From the NCBI GenBank assembly GCA_005784505.1, contig VCAZ01000003.1:10233510-10297509 (forward strand): 64,000 nt of DNA, read 5' to 3'. The DNA comes from Bagarius yarrelli (taxonomy: Eukaryota; Chordata; Actinopteri; Siluriformes; Sisoridae). Positions within the stretch are counted from its first letter, which is position 1, and every line of letters starts with the position of its first letter. The notes below the pieces were generated by a model. It was not told the DNA's origin and ran no database searches. It saw nothing but the letters and a program-made list of their open reading frames with translations. Positions 23,584 through 35,657 of this stretch are shown piece by piece. The position numbers were made by a program, and so were the translations under genes.

Positions 23584-26405
23584 AAACCAGCTCCCAATCA
23601 AAGTCTTCCAATCAGATAGTAAAAAATCCAGTTGCAGAGGGCGGTGTTTAGGCCCAACAGGTTCAGCTTTTCTATCGGGTGCTACAGGAGGATTGTGTTA
23701 AATGCTAAACTGTGTTGATCCTAAAGCAGTTCTTAAATCTTTTTTACTGTTGTGATTTTTTTCAATGCTAATTGAATGCTAGATGAAGTTGCCTTGTAGG
23801 TGGTGATAGACTGGATGCCCTGCGACATGTGGCATTTGTCTCTGTTGTCCAGGAAGTGGCTGTGAATTTTAAAGGCTGCCTTGTCCCTGGCTCTATCCTG
23901 GAGTATCTAGACTTTAGCAGTGCACAGCGCATTGTAGTGAACTACGACTTTTGGTTGGAATGTGAGGCAGTTGGTTTGGAGATCCCATTATCAAGGCCCT
24001 TGCATAATGCACTCCTCCAACTTAGAAGACTCACTTCCTCAAAAGAATCCTAAAAATTAGGGGTTGTTTCTGCTGGCCAGGATTGAGTGATTTAGTTGTC
24101 TGAAATCATAATGAGTGGTCTGTATGCTGGAATTTGGTTTGGGTTTACAGAACTGTGGTGAGAGTAACTGAGGTGGGGGGGGAGGCTCTGCACAGTAGGT
24201 GCAGAGAATGTTTGTGTAAACAAGATACAGTGTGTTTGCCCCTATTAACTCCACATGTTGGTAATTTAGGGCACTTATTTGTGATTTACATGGTTGAAGT
24301 CTCTGGCGATGATGACCAGTCCATCAGGATAAGCATTCAGCAGATCACTAATATTTCCACAGAGACCACAAAGCGCCTGCTTTACCCAGGTACACACTGT
24401 ACAACTGCAACTACAAATGCAGTGTGGTGCTTTGTGTAAGCAAAAATATTGATGGGTCAGTAAGTTGCTGTGTATTGTTGACTAAGTTATATAATAGTCA
24501 ACATTGAAAATAGACATAATTCACAACAAATTTGCTAATAACTAGGGCATAAAGATTAAATAAAAGCCCTTTTACCGTTTCACAAAGCAGTGTCTGTTTT
24601 AGGTGTTAATTATTTTTGCATCACTGGAACATTTTTTCTGTCTCTCACTGTAAAGCTGCCTCGACACAAAGTGCTTTAGAAATAATAATGACTTGTTACT
24701 AAAATGAGTAAATTAATGTGTGCAATCAGGCGAGTTTGACAGACAGTGAGTCTGGTGTTTGATTAGTAGTTGATTAAAATTTCCACTCAAGCTCAGTCAA
24801 TTCATGCTACTAAGCAAACTGTTTCATTTGACGCTAAAAAAGATTAATAATAGATGCAGAAATAGCATCAGCAACTAATTCTTCAGTGAGAAACAACAAT
24901 TCTGACCTGGACTGACTGGAGATATTTGCTTTTTACATTGCTTACATGATTGCTTTGGAATATATCCTAATAAATTCAATATGATCATGCTTGAATCACA
25001 TAAGAGGAAGTGATTTATTATTCAAACAGACTGAAAGAATGGCCAGATGTTGGAGGCATATGTTGGTTCTAAAGCAAATGCAAAGCATGTTTATTTTAAT
25101 GTTTTCTAGGCTTGCCAAAAGTTTTTCCCCAGTTAGTTTGGATGTTGATTTTTTTTGGCGAACTAAAACAAATACTGTATCTTTGTTAACCACATGTGGA
25201 CCTTTAATTTGTGGTGGACACATGCCATGGCCATTTGCGTTGATTGTGAAAGAATTTAATAAAAAGAATTTATATTGAAAAAGAATTCAATAAAAAGGAT
25301 TTATTATTTATTATTATTTTTAATTAACTAAAAGAATATTGCTTCACCTCATTATAAACATTGCTATACTTTCCAGACTTTAATTTTTTTTTTGCCACTT
25401 CCTACTGTATATGCTGACCTGTTCCTGTCAGTATGCCTTAATATTTACAAAGAATAATGCATACATGTTAGTCAAAAAACAATTTTAAACTACAATAAAT
25501 AAAGTTAAGCTTACTTTACATTATATTTTTTGTTACTCAACATTCTTTAAATTCATAGGCTATGATAGGACTACTCTGACCAGTAATTGTGGGTTTAGGC
25601 GGATACAAGTGCACAATATTTAGGTAAAAAAAAAAAGGTTCAAACAGAAAACATATCCAAAAACTTAAATACTATGACCCACCAAGACACCCAACATACA
25701 GCATTAAAGCAGCATTGACTTCGATGAAATGTGTCAATAGAAGCAACACAAAAAAACGGAGAAACACACCTTGTTTAAAGGTGGGGTAATCTGATCAATT
25801 GAACATAAGCATTAGGAAATGGTCGGTAACAACACAGAGGTGGAGACAACAAGTGACTCAGCATTACCAACAAAGAGCTTGGAAAAGAATTAGACATGTT
25901 TTCCATCTGTTAGTGACAAAGTCTGGGATGGAGCAAGAATAGCAGCATTGGGAAAATTCAGGACGATGGCGAGGTCATGGGGGAGCAAGGACAACGGTGC
26001 AGCCTGACCAGTTATTGGTATGCGTCAGAACCCCAAAGAGAGGACGACTACCAGCAGAAGAATCACTGATATATAGAGGAACTTGATATGATCTCGCCTT
26101 TGGCCATAACAGCACCTTTTACAAGTGGTAAAGATGCTTCAGGAGCCTTGATATAAGGAGTATCCCTATCTGACATGTGCTGTGGCAGGACTGTTTCCCC
26201 GCACATATTTATAAGATTCTATAGCTTGGACCTACCTTGCACCCCAAGGCTCTGTGTTGATTATATTCTTTCAAGCGTGCCTTTTTAGCTTCACACCAGG
26301 ATGGGATCTTTGCATTATGGAATAATGGGTATTACCTTCTCCATAGCATGTTTATCTTCTTCTGTGCAATGTCACATTCTCCTTCTCAAAGAACCTTTTT
26401 TTTTG
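23584..26405. other. Non-coding stretch, no gene seen
   Basis: An open + frame at 23829-24053 has no recognisable family. A degenerate LINE-tail-like string (actgtaaagctgcctcgaca) lies at about 24648-24667. A small tandem (aattcaataaaaa type) lies at 25250-25305. Confidence 0.45.
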
Positions 26406-26408
26406 GGA

Positions 26409-26555
26409 GGGGAAAGTGGTAGTGCAGTGGTTAAGGTGTTGGACTGATACCTGGAAGATTGGGGTTTGATTTTCAGCACCACCATGCCACCACTGCTGGC
26501 CCCCCCAGGCAAGGCCCTTAAGCCTCAGTTGCTGTAAATGTAAATGTAAGTAAGG
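26409..26555 (+). mobile_element. tRNA-derived SINE
   Basis: Head ggaaagtggtagtgcagtgg, box B-like ggggtttgattttcagcacc, the ccaccactgctgg body and caaggcccttaagcctcagt tail follow the fish SINE order. It ends in a taaatgtaaatgtaagt simple tail. Confidence 0.75.
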
Positions 26556-27440
26556 ATGTTGGTTATTAGAGGTAAATAATAGGCTGTACACCAAGGTGCA
26601 GCATCATTATTCAAAGTAACACTGTAGTGTCGATTAGAGTACACTATCCATTATGGAAAACATGTTAGCTATTTGTGCTTACCTTAGAGATTAATTCTCA
26701 TTCTCACATTCAAGCACACACACACACACACATATGTCGGCACATGGCTGGGTAGCAGGAGAGTATCTGGAGTGTAATGGAAAAATGTCACTAACTAGGG
26801 TATCACAGGAGAAGCACAGTACAGGACAACAACCATCTGCCAACCAGACACCTCACTTACTTACCGCATACAGACACACTGTGCACTCCACATAACCCTC
26901 ATAGGTACACACTTTAAATACCGATGCGAATACAATTTCACACATATACTCTACAGATATAACACACTTCTCACCCACATTTATGGCTTCATACAGAATG
27001 ATTTTTTGATTTTTGTTAGACATGTGCTAATGTTTTGATGCCCTCTGCTGGATTGTTATACATCAAGCTGTCAAACATGATGCCAATTTTTTTTGGCACA
27101 GCTCAGCATTAAATCCAAATCCAGGGTCATGTGTATTCTTGTGATACTCTTGTGGAACTCTTGTGGAAGTTATAAGTCAAGTGATTCAGGTCATACATAT
27201 TATTACAATAAATAGACAGTTTTTTTTTTTATTTTATGTGGCTAAGAAAGGGAATGGTGACAGCAATAGGGTTAAACTCAGCAACAGCTTGTCACTGTAG
27301 AGTTTAATGGGACAGGATGGGATGGCATTAATAACAATATGACCCCAAACAAAAATCAGTGGCACATTTGATTTTTGTTCTCTAGGTGGTTTCAGGGGCC
27401 GGCACTGATGGGTTTGTCCAAAATGTCCAGCCTAATTACA
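26556..27440. other. Non-coding stretch, no gene seen
   Basis: Only a CA repeat at 26716-26732 stands out. Confidence 0.5.
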
Positions 27441-27612
27441 TAAAAAAATACATGATCTATTCATTACATTTGTATTAACATATCATACAGCATTAGCGAC
27501 AGACTCAACAGACAATCAAATTTTGACATTCATTGACACCCTTTGGGTCAAGCGATGTGCCCCAGTGTTAGTCTGGAACTTCCAGGGTATGAAAGTGAAA
27601 TTCAGTGAAACG
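27441..27612 (+). repeat. 172-bp duplicated unit, copy 1
   Basis: Nearly identical to 29075-29248, with only a few differences (for example gtattaac against gtataaac). Not recognised as a known family. Confidence 0.9.
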
Positions 27613-28267
27613 TAAATGCCGGCCACAGTTGCCTGCCCCGCTACAGATCTTGTTTCCGGTCTACTGAAAATGCATTTTTTTCAAGTTGCCCTTTTGCAGA
27701 CAAAAGTGAAACAATAATTGAGAAAGCAAGACTTACACCTAGAAAAGTTTCTGTGTGCCATTACAAGGATTGTGAATATGAGCGCTATGGCTAACAGCTA
27801 GCAACGAACACAACAAGCTAATTTTTGTTTGTTTGGTTTTTTTTTTTAATAGGGGTAAAGGAAAACGGAAAGACTCTGTCTTTGACGGTCTGAACAGCTT
27901 CAGTAAGGCAGTTCTTAAACACCAAGGCTTTAAGTGCTATATAATGACAATCGTGCAGGATATGCATATTATTTGCATATAGCTATGTTAGCTGAACAAG
28001 GATGTGTAAGATATGTATGTGGTTTACAGTTGCTTATAGAAGGTCCTGGCTGAAATCCAACAGTATGCCACTGCTTACAATAGCTCATTCTGTTCATTAT
28101 GGATTCACCATCTGCACTTCACTTTGCTTTTGTTGTAAATCTTTCAGGTTGATTAGATCCAGAAGATTGGATTCGGCTATATGGTGACGAATTGAACAAG
28201 CGAGGAGCCAGAAAGTTTTACAAAGTTTATTAAAGTAAAGATAAAAGTACAATGTCTGCCTCGCTGT

Positions 28268-28297
28268 CCTCGATGATGTGTGTGTGTGTGTGTGTAG
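28268..28297. repeat. (GT)n then (GA)n microsatellite
   Basis: Short GT repeat at about 28277-28296 with GA-rich sequence after it. Confidence 0.85.
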
Positions 28298-28447
28298 AAA
28301 GAGCAAGAGAGAGATAGATATACATAGATTTGTTAAAACTATCATGCGTAGATCCTAGAACGCCACATACACCATTCTTAGATGCACCAAGAGATAGTGA
28401 TCTTAACTAATGTATCTAGACCTTGCAGGTGTTTATAGACAGTCAAC

Positions 28448-28515
28448 AGTAAGACCTGGGTTCGATTCCCAGCACCACCAAGCCACCACTGATGGGTCAC
28501 TAATCCTGGTCTAAT
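28448..28515 (+). mobile_element. SINE fragment
   Basis: Box B gggttcgattcccagcacc followed by accaagccaccactgatggg shows a truncated copy of the same SINE family as 43160-43351. Confidence 0.7.
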
Positions 28516-29040
28516 TAAAGTGATGTTCAAAATGCTAAAATAAATTCCAGGTTTTTGTGCCATATGCATCACACATAATTTGTGGCTTTGACATCTAAGG
28601 GTAAAACTACACTGAGTCACTGAGGGGATAAAGATACATATAGTGGTCACTGCAACTAACTCATTATACATTACCTTCAACTAGAGCGGCATTGATTCTT
28701 TCTGCAATTCGATTTTTTTTTTAATCCAGTGTTGAGATTTTTAATGAAGTCTGTATGCTTTGTTAACTCAGATTCCTGGCCTTTTTTAGTGGAGGGAGTT
28801 CAATGACTGTATTGAGGGCAAATTCAAAGACATTTCAGTAGTGTGACATGTCCCTATATCGGATAATCAAATCACCCTCAGATAGCTGACTCCACACAGG
28901 AAGATAATTGCCCTTTATTGAATAAATACACCCTGGTATAGCCTGTAGACTTCAATGGCAAGGTCTGTAGCTGATGTCACGGCTGATATCCCATACTGTA
29001 CACACATTTACATGTACACAGCCACTTAAATTGTATGTGT

Positions 29041-29278
29041 GCGCGCGTGTGTGTATGTGTGTGTTTGTGTGTGTATAAAAAAAATACATGATCTATTCAT
29101 TACATTTGTATAAACATATCATACAGCATTAGCGACAGAATCAACAGACAATCAAATTTTGACATTCATTGACACCCTTTGGGTCAAGCGATGTGCCCCA
29201 GTGTTAGTCTGGAACTTCCAGGGTATGAAAGTGAAATTCAGTGAAACGCGTGTGTGTATGTGTGTGTTTGTGTGCGCT
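29041..29278 (+). repeat. 172-bp duplicated unit, copy 2, embedded in a GT microsatellite
   Basis: The unit at 29075-29248 is bordered on both sides by nearly the same irregular GT string (gcgtgtgtgtatgtgtgtgt and on; left about 29045-29071, right about 29248-29274). That is the structure expected if the unit inserted and duplicated its GT-rich target. Confidence 0.85.
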
Positions 29279-31414
29279 CAAGTGCAAGACTGACAAAGTT
29301 GTTTTTCATTACATAAGACAGTTTCATTTGGAAACTGAGGTCATGGACACACACACATGCGATGCAGCTCGATGTTAACAGATAATAACTGATTTGTCAC
29401 TAAACTAATAACCACTTTCACTTTTCTTTTACAAATCCTATCATTTATTACCAAACAAAGCCTGCCAGATGGCCAGATGAGCTGATCATGCAGACTGGGT
29501 CGACTTTACTTTTTACTTTGATTTAATTAACACATTCTCGACAGCTTAAGGTTTTTAATACCCAGGAAAACCATTAACTGTTCACTCTTAAGCTGTGTTA
29601 CAGCCTGCATCAGGGCTGATTTAAAGGTGCGAGTAAGGTGAACTTAATTGATGCTTTTGTCCTGTAACAATACAGAAAAGACTGTAATTTTCTTTAACAG
29701 CGCTACTCGAACAGTGTGCACTTCTTTAGAATCACTTCCAATTCTTCTGATAATGGATTAATGGGAATAAAAAAAATCAAAGACTGTGTAATCCGTCTAA
29801 TGTACTCTATGTACCGTTTTTAACATGCCTCTGACAAAGCCAAATATTCAGTAAAATGGTTAAATAGCTGAATATTGTTTAATTCTACACACTGCTCTCT
29901 CAAGTGGCTACGAGGGGCTGTCATGTCCCTAATATTTTGATTTTTAGACATAACTTATGATCATTTTCCTTTCACATAGATTTATTTTTCTATAATTCTG
30001 GTTTTGAAATTTGGTGTCGATTTTCAGGTATTGAAACCATTTAATTCCTTGCACATTCGATCTTTCAATATCCACCTTAAAACATGTTTACACTTGCTTA
30101 TTTATCCAAATTGTAATGATGATGTCATTGAGTCTCTAATAGAAGTTTGTTGCAGAGTAAAACATGTTGTTTTCTGTTGCCAGCAGGTGCTATGACTATA
30201 ACTGAATATAGGCATGTAAGTCATAGGAAGTTTAAGGAATCTCAGACTTATATGAGTTATAATAGCTTCAAAAATAAAACTTTTTGGACACATCTTTAAA
30301 TAAAATATTTTAGATTGTCACAAATCTCCAGGGGGAGTTTGTTAAAATACAACGCCTGGAAAAATAACAGAAAATTAGCTGAGAAAATGATAAATAACTA
30401 ACTTACAACTATTTTTAAGTTTACCTACAGAATAATAGTTGTGATAGTTTGAAGGAGTATTAAAACAGAACACCTAGAAATATACTACTAGTGCACTTAG
30501 GTTCACTAAGGGAAACTTATTTTGGTAATGTTTTATGCTACTAAACTTTAATTAAAATAGTAAAAATTCCCACAAATGTGTTAAATTAAAGGAGGAGAAC
30601 AGGTTAGACGAAGTTGGACTGTTTCTCTGATGTGGAAATAGAAGTCTGCTCTGTAGCATTGTTCCACACTAATACCTGTATTGTCACAGATTTATTTAAT
30701 AACAAACTAACATTCTAGCCTGTGGGGCTGCGTTGTGGTAGCGATGGTAGCTAATTACAAAGTCTAATATTCGTCTGACCTCTGCTTACTGCAGAAGGTT
30801 ACAGCTTTGATTGAGTAGCAAAATTTTGCATGGGGAAACTGAATATGTAGGGATGAAAGTCTGCACACTTTCTGTATATGAATAAACAACGATTTGTCTA
30901 TTAAAGTGGGATTTATTTAGTATGAATTGTGGTCTCTGGATTTATAGCTTAACTTGCCATTGCGTATTTTTTTTTAATAATACCTGGGAAAAAATCAATT
31001 GCATTTATATAGTGTGCCATTAAAAGATGTTTATGACATGAGGTCAGAGGTGTGATCTCTAACAGAGCTGTTTAATTAAAAAAAAACAGATACAGGAGCT
31101 TTACTCATTTTCACAGACGTGCACTAAAAGCTAAGGTTCTAAGTCCAACCTAGTTTAAGTTTTAACTCTTGTGTGTGTGTTTGTATCTTTTGTTCTTGTG
31201 GACACCACAAAAATGGCCCCAGGATATAGTAAGTATGTTATATGTTGGTTAATTTTTACTAGATTATTGAAATCAATGTGTGTGTGATGTTAAACAGTAT
31301 GCCCAATTTATGTAAAATGCCTCAGAAGAGTCTGAACATTTGATAAGTGAAAAACATGTTTAATTCATCCTCCTCTGCTGATACGATAAATATGGAAGCA
31401 AGACACAATATTAA
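29279..31414. other. Non-coding stretch upstream of kcnj15, no gene seen
   Basis: AT-rich and low in recognisable repeats. No protein-like frame. Confidence 0.5.
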
Positions 31415-31597
31415 GACAACTCACCTGCCCCTCAGCCGGCCTTGTTTTGCTTTAGTTCTAAGAAAGGACAATAGAGAACCAAGGGCATTGTGAAATTCGT
31501 CTGGGGAGGTGAAAGCCTCCTGGTTTTGTGTTACAAGTCAGTAGCGGTGCTGCTAAAATCAGACCCACCTCTAAGACACGACCGAAGAACCTTGAGA
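31415..31597 (+). promoter_or_regulatory. Possible non-coding first exon and promoter of kcnj15
   Basis: This stretch is more GC-rich and less repetitive than its surroundings and ends at a perfect donor, GTAAGT at 31598-31603. An AT-rich TATA-like string (ataaatat) lies about 30 bases before its left edge. It sits 1.4 kb upstream of the acceptor at 32958, a suitable place for a 5' UTR exon of kcnj15. No transcript evidence is available, so exon status and the start point are inference. Confidence 0.35.
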
Positions 31598-32523
31598 GTA
31601 AGTTTTCCTATATATTCATTTTACAACTGAAATGTAACATTAATGTTATGTCACTAATAAAACATTGTTTTTTAAAGCTAATGTTAATGTTTAATTAATG
31701 TGCAACTTTGTCTAATCGATTATTAAATACAGAGACTTAGAAAGACATAAAACTTTCCGTTTTAACCAAAAATCAAGCTTTAAATATTTTTAATGAGATT
31801 AAATATATTAAGTGCTGTGATTATTTAATGTTGTTGTGATTCCAGAGCAAAGAATGAGTGTATAAATCAAGAACAATCAATAAAATTCATAGAGATTGTT
31901 TATCCAATGCCAGGGTGTTACATCTCTATAAATTGTCATTAAATAAATCAGTTGGAAATAAATTCTTGAAGTTGCCCAGAAGCTTTTTGTATGTTGTCGC
32001 ATTACATTATAAACTAGTTACTAATTATTGTGGCTTTGATTTATTTCCTGAATCCAACAAATTGACTACATAAAAAAAGATGAAAAATAAGTCAGTGTTT
32101 CAGATTTTTAAAGTTTAAGTGCCCATAGTTAGAGAATAACCTTTACATAGCCATTATTATGTAACTTTTTTTGTTTTGGTGCACATAGAAAGGCATTGCA
32201 TTATGTAACTGATCCGTTTCACTACTAGGAGTAAAAAAATGATTGGATGTGAGTCTATAGGTGCTCTATATCCAATGGTATGTTCGCTACTTCTGCCTCT
32301 TTGACCGTTAATTTCTGAACTGACTATTCTTTTCACGTACATATTTTAAATGGTTGCACCCTATCGCAAGCTCTGAAATCTTATAATACATAACATGATA
32401 GTGACTAACTAAAACTACATTTCATTAGTAACAATAATAATGGAGGAATGGCATCAACTAGCAAATGTAGAAAAGTAAAAGTAAATTTTTACTTAATTAA
32501 AGTAAAAGTAGGACCAAAGTGGG

Positions 32524-32610
32524 ACCTCTCTCTCTCTCCCCCCCTCTCTCTCTTTCTTTCTCTCTCTCTCTCTCTCTCCTCTCTATATATATATATATAT
32601 ATATATATGA
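32524..32610. repeat. (CT)n then (TA)n microsatellites
   Basis: CT-rich tract at about 32527-32584 followed by TA units to 32608, in the presumed kcnj15 5' intron. A CA repeat lies at 32733-32752. Confidence 0.95.
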
Positions 32611-32957
32611 TGTTTAATAGTTGGTGTAAATGAACTCAAGTAAACAAAAACCTTTTGGATGAACTGGAACACCAACTGCACCACAGGTCTTACCAATACT
32701 GTTGTGAGTGTATTAGAAAAGCCACTCACACAAACACACACACACACACACCAAAGCCACACTTAAAAATCTAGTGGAAAGCATTTTTGAAAAGTGTTAA
32801 TGGTTTTGTATTTAGTTTGTAATAAGGTATTCAAAAAACAAGTTCAAGTTTGACAATAACTTTGTCCATATAGTGTATTTCTTATACTATTTTTTTACTT
32901 GTACCTAAAAACAAAATAAAAGGTTAAAATAAACCTTTTACCAACTTTTTTCAATGT

Positions 32958-32994
32958 AGAAACCTTAATTTGTTCCAAACATCAGCGGTGAAGG
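32958..32994 (+). promoter_or_regulatory. kcnj15: Splice acceptor and short 5' UTR of the kcnj15 coding exon
   Basis: A pyrimidine-rich stretch runs into AG at 32958-32959 and is followed by 35 untranslated bases to the ATG at 32995. Kir genes usually have one coding exon preceded by non-coding exons, so an acceptor just upstream of the start fits. Whether an upstream exon adds N-terminal residues cannot be told from sequence alone. Confidence 0.55.
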
Positions 32995-34011
32995 ATGAAT
33001 GGTGAAGTCCAGCGGCGTGTAGTGTCTAAAGATGGCCACAACAACATCCGCATTGACAATGTTGACGGCATGGTAAAACTCTACCTGCATGACATTTGGA
33101 CCACAGTGGTGGACATAAAGTGGCGTTATAAACTCATCCTCTTTGTGTCTACCTTCCTCACGACCTGGTTTTTCTTTGGTGTGGTTTTTTACTTCATTGC
33201 AATGGCAAATAACGACCTTGACATTGAACAGGCATCAAACCACACACCATGCGTCATGAATGTGGCTACCTTAACTGGTGCATACCTATTCTCCCTCGAG
33301 ACACAGACCACTATTGGTTATGGCTTCCGCCACATTTCAGAAGAGTGCCCACTCGCCATCTTAACACTGGTGTTACAGCTGGTGCTTACGAGCCTGGCTG
33401 AGATCTTTGTAACTGGCGCCTTCCTAGCCAAGCTGGCACGGCCCAAGAAGCGAGCTGAGACGGTCAAGTTTAGCCAATTGGCGTTGGTCTCCAAGCACAA
33501 GGGCCGGTTGTGTTTGATGGTGCGAGTGGCCAATATGCGCAGGAGGCCGCTTCTTCAGTGTCAACTCTCAGGCAAGCTGCTTTTTCCTTATGTCACTGAA
33601 GAGGGTGAGAAGATTCAGCTCCATCAGGAGTCTGTAGACTTTCAGTTAGACTCCAGTGAGCAGTGCCCATTTCTGGTTCTGCCTCTGATCTTCTACCATG
33701 TGCTGGATGAAAAAAGTCCTTTGGCCAGTCTTACTGCTGAAAACTTGAAGGGGAGAAACTTTGAACTGGTGGTCACTCTGAACGCCACTTTAGAGTCCAC
33801 AGCTTCTACTTGCCACAGCCGCACTTCCTACATTCCGCAAGAGTTTCGTTGGGGTTACGAGTTTAAGCCTTTGATTTTTGGCACACAAAGCGGCAAGTAC
33901 GTCACAGATTTTAACTATTTTGACGAAATTCAGATCAGGAGTGACTCATCACTTCTCCAGGAGTCAACAAACGAGAAGCTTCTGCTAGAAGAGGAGTACA
34001 GTAAGGAATGA
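32995..34011 (+). CDS. kcnj15: Inward-rectifier potassium channel Kir4.2-like (338 aa, single coding exon)
   Basis: This gene encodes an inwardly rectifying K+ channel subunit of the plasma membrane; Kir4.2 channels are tetramers gated by PIP2 and set resting potential and epithelial K+ transport (family knowledge). Visible parts in order: an N-terminal segment with IRIDNVDG and WRYK (about 18-46), TM1 (about 46-70), the extracellular NHTPC cysteine region (82-86), pore helix and filter TTIGYG (105-110), TM2 (about 118-145) with E136 at the usual rectification position, the PIP2-contact stretch RPKKRAET (149-156), and the cytoplasmic immunoglobulin-like domain to about 310. CQLSGKLL, FYHVLDE and SRTSYIP fit KCNJ15 better than KCNJ1, KCNJ10 or KCNJ5, and the neighbouring erg supports this. 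The ATG has purine at -3. An intronless coding region is typical for Kir genes. The protein is shorter than human Kir4.2 (375 aa) at both ends and ends YSKE without a PDZ ligand. Confidence 0.93.
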   Translation: MNGEVQRRVVSKDGHNNIRIDNVDGMVKLYLHDIWTTVVDIKWRYKLILFVSTFLTTWFFFGVVFYFIAMANNDLDIEQASNHTPCVMNVATLTGAYLFSLETQTTIGYGFRHISEECPLAILTLVLQLVLTSLAEIFVTGAFLAKLARPKKRAETVKFSQLALVSKHKGRLCLMVRVANMRRRPLLQCQLSGKLLFPYVTEEGEKIQLHQESVDFQLDSSEQCPFLVLPLIFYHVLDEKSPLASLTAENLKGRNFELVVTLNATLESTASTCHSRTSYIPQEFRWGYEFKPLIFGTQSGKYVTDFNYFDEIQIRSDSSLLQESTNEKLLLEEEYSKE

Positions 34012-34562
34012 ACAAAAGGGGGCGCTGGAATATAGATCATTGGTTAGGTCATGATAGAGCGAGCATTACACTTTATATTCTTTATCCTAATGATACGTCT
34101 GGGAACTCCATACTGTCATGTACCAATATGTCACATGAAATTAGAGCATATACAGCAAATTACACACCGTTTATCAGAGAACAAATCTGACACAGGTGAT
34201 TTCACTTTTCAGACTGTTACTCGTCGCTGAAAATCAAGTAGGACAATAGACATACTGTATCTGAGATCTATTCAATTGTTTGCTAATCATTCTGAGAAAG
34301 TATAGCTATTGTTGCTAATACAAAGCCTGTCCCACCCTTATCATTATACAGTACAGCTTAAAGTGAAATTTGAGTTCACAGTTAATTATGTATTCTTTAC
34401 ATTTATCTCATGGATTTAGATAATAGTGCACTATGTACTCAAAGCTTTTCTTTGGTTATACAAGCATTCTTTATAGCAAAGCTGAATCCAAAGCATAAGC
34501 GAACACCAGGGGCCCCCCAAGGCTACGTAAAATGGGTTTTATTTTTTTTGTATGTGTGTGTT

Positions 34563-34563
34563 A

Positions 34564-34636
<73 letters not shown>
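34563..34636. repeat. (TA)n microsatellite
   Basis: Long, nearly pure TA tract in the presumed kcnj15 3' UTR region. Confidence 0.97.
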
Positions 34637-34638
<2 letters not shown>

Positions 34639-35477
34639 AACCACTATTATAAAATATATAAAATGAAATGAAATATATAAAAATGAATTATTAAACGTGG
34701 TTTATTTTGATACTTTTCAGTACACCACATTAAGTATGCCACTTAGTACTGCAAAACTTGTTCATTTGAATATTAAAGTGAAAAAAAAATCAGAAATTGT
34801 ACAAATGTTAAAACATTGTGATAACACAGCTACAACAACTGAATTAATAATGGGTGTGTTAGAGTTATACTATCTGAATAATCAAGGAGTATTTATAAAT
34901 AGTAATATTGGTGACACAGAGGAGCCCTCAAATACATTCTGCTCAACGCTTGGCCCGACCCTGCCTTTTACACTTTATGATCTAATAAAAACCCTTAATA
35001 AGTAATGCATACTTTAGAATTAATACTGAAACTGATTAATTTCTTGTTTATGTGGCCTTAATGGAACTAATGTATATTTATTGTTTTTGATTCAATGGTT
35101 ACAGTACTGAACTGAACAAACATTTTCATTATTAACAACTGTAATTTCCTCCCTCCTAGCAAACAATATATCTCATTTCTACATTAATATCAGCGGAGAA
35201 AAAAATATAAATTAATGAAAAATAAACTGCATTGTCGTTAAAGTATCTTTGTTAACAATTAGCTTTATTACAGTAAACAAAGGGGGAACAAATTAGAAAC
35301 ATAAAAATTCCAACAAATAACAAATCAAAACCATCTTAATTTCCTTTACCTATAAGATCTGTTGACTCGTCTGCACTCCTTATTGAAACAGGCAGAAAAT
35401 GGCACCATATCGGCAGATTTGATAATATAAAACTGATGTACAAAATTAAAATAAGGTGAACCATCAGGAAAAATAAT

Positions 35478-35657
35478 GGTTACACTACATTTGGCAGACG
35501 CCCTTAACCAGAGCGACTTACAATATTTCTTGTTATACAACCGAGCAATTGGGGGTTAAGGGCCTTGCTCAGGTGCCCAACAGTGGTGGCTTGGTATCGA
35601 ACCCAGGTCCTCAAGTTGGTAGGCCAACAACTTAACCACTGTGCTACCACTTCCCTG
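35478..35657 (-). mobile_element. tRNA-derived SINE, nearly complete
   Basis: Minus orientation: tail catttggcagacgccctta and accagagcgacttac, middle ggccttgctcaggtgccc, box B tatcgaacccaggtcc, and head acttaaccactgtgctacca. All parts of the fish SINE are present in order. Confidence 0.85.

Noticed and set aside
23829..24053. 74-aa + frame that looks fairly protein-like
   Set aside because: No family pattern, no splice context and no partner exons; probably chance or transposon-derived.
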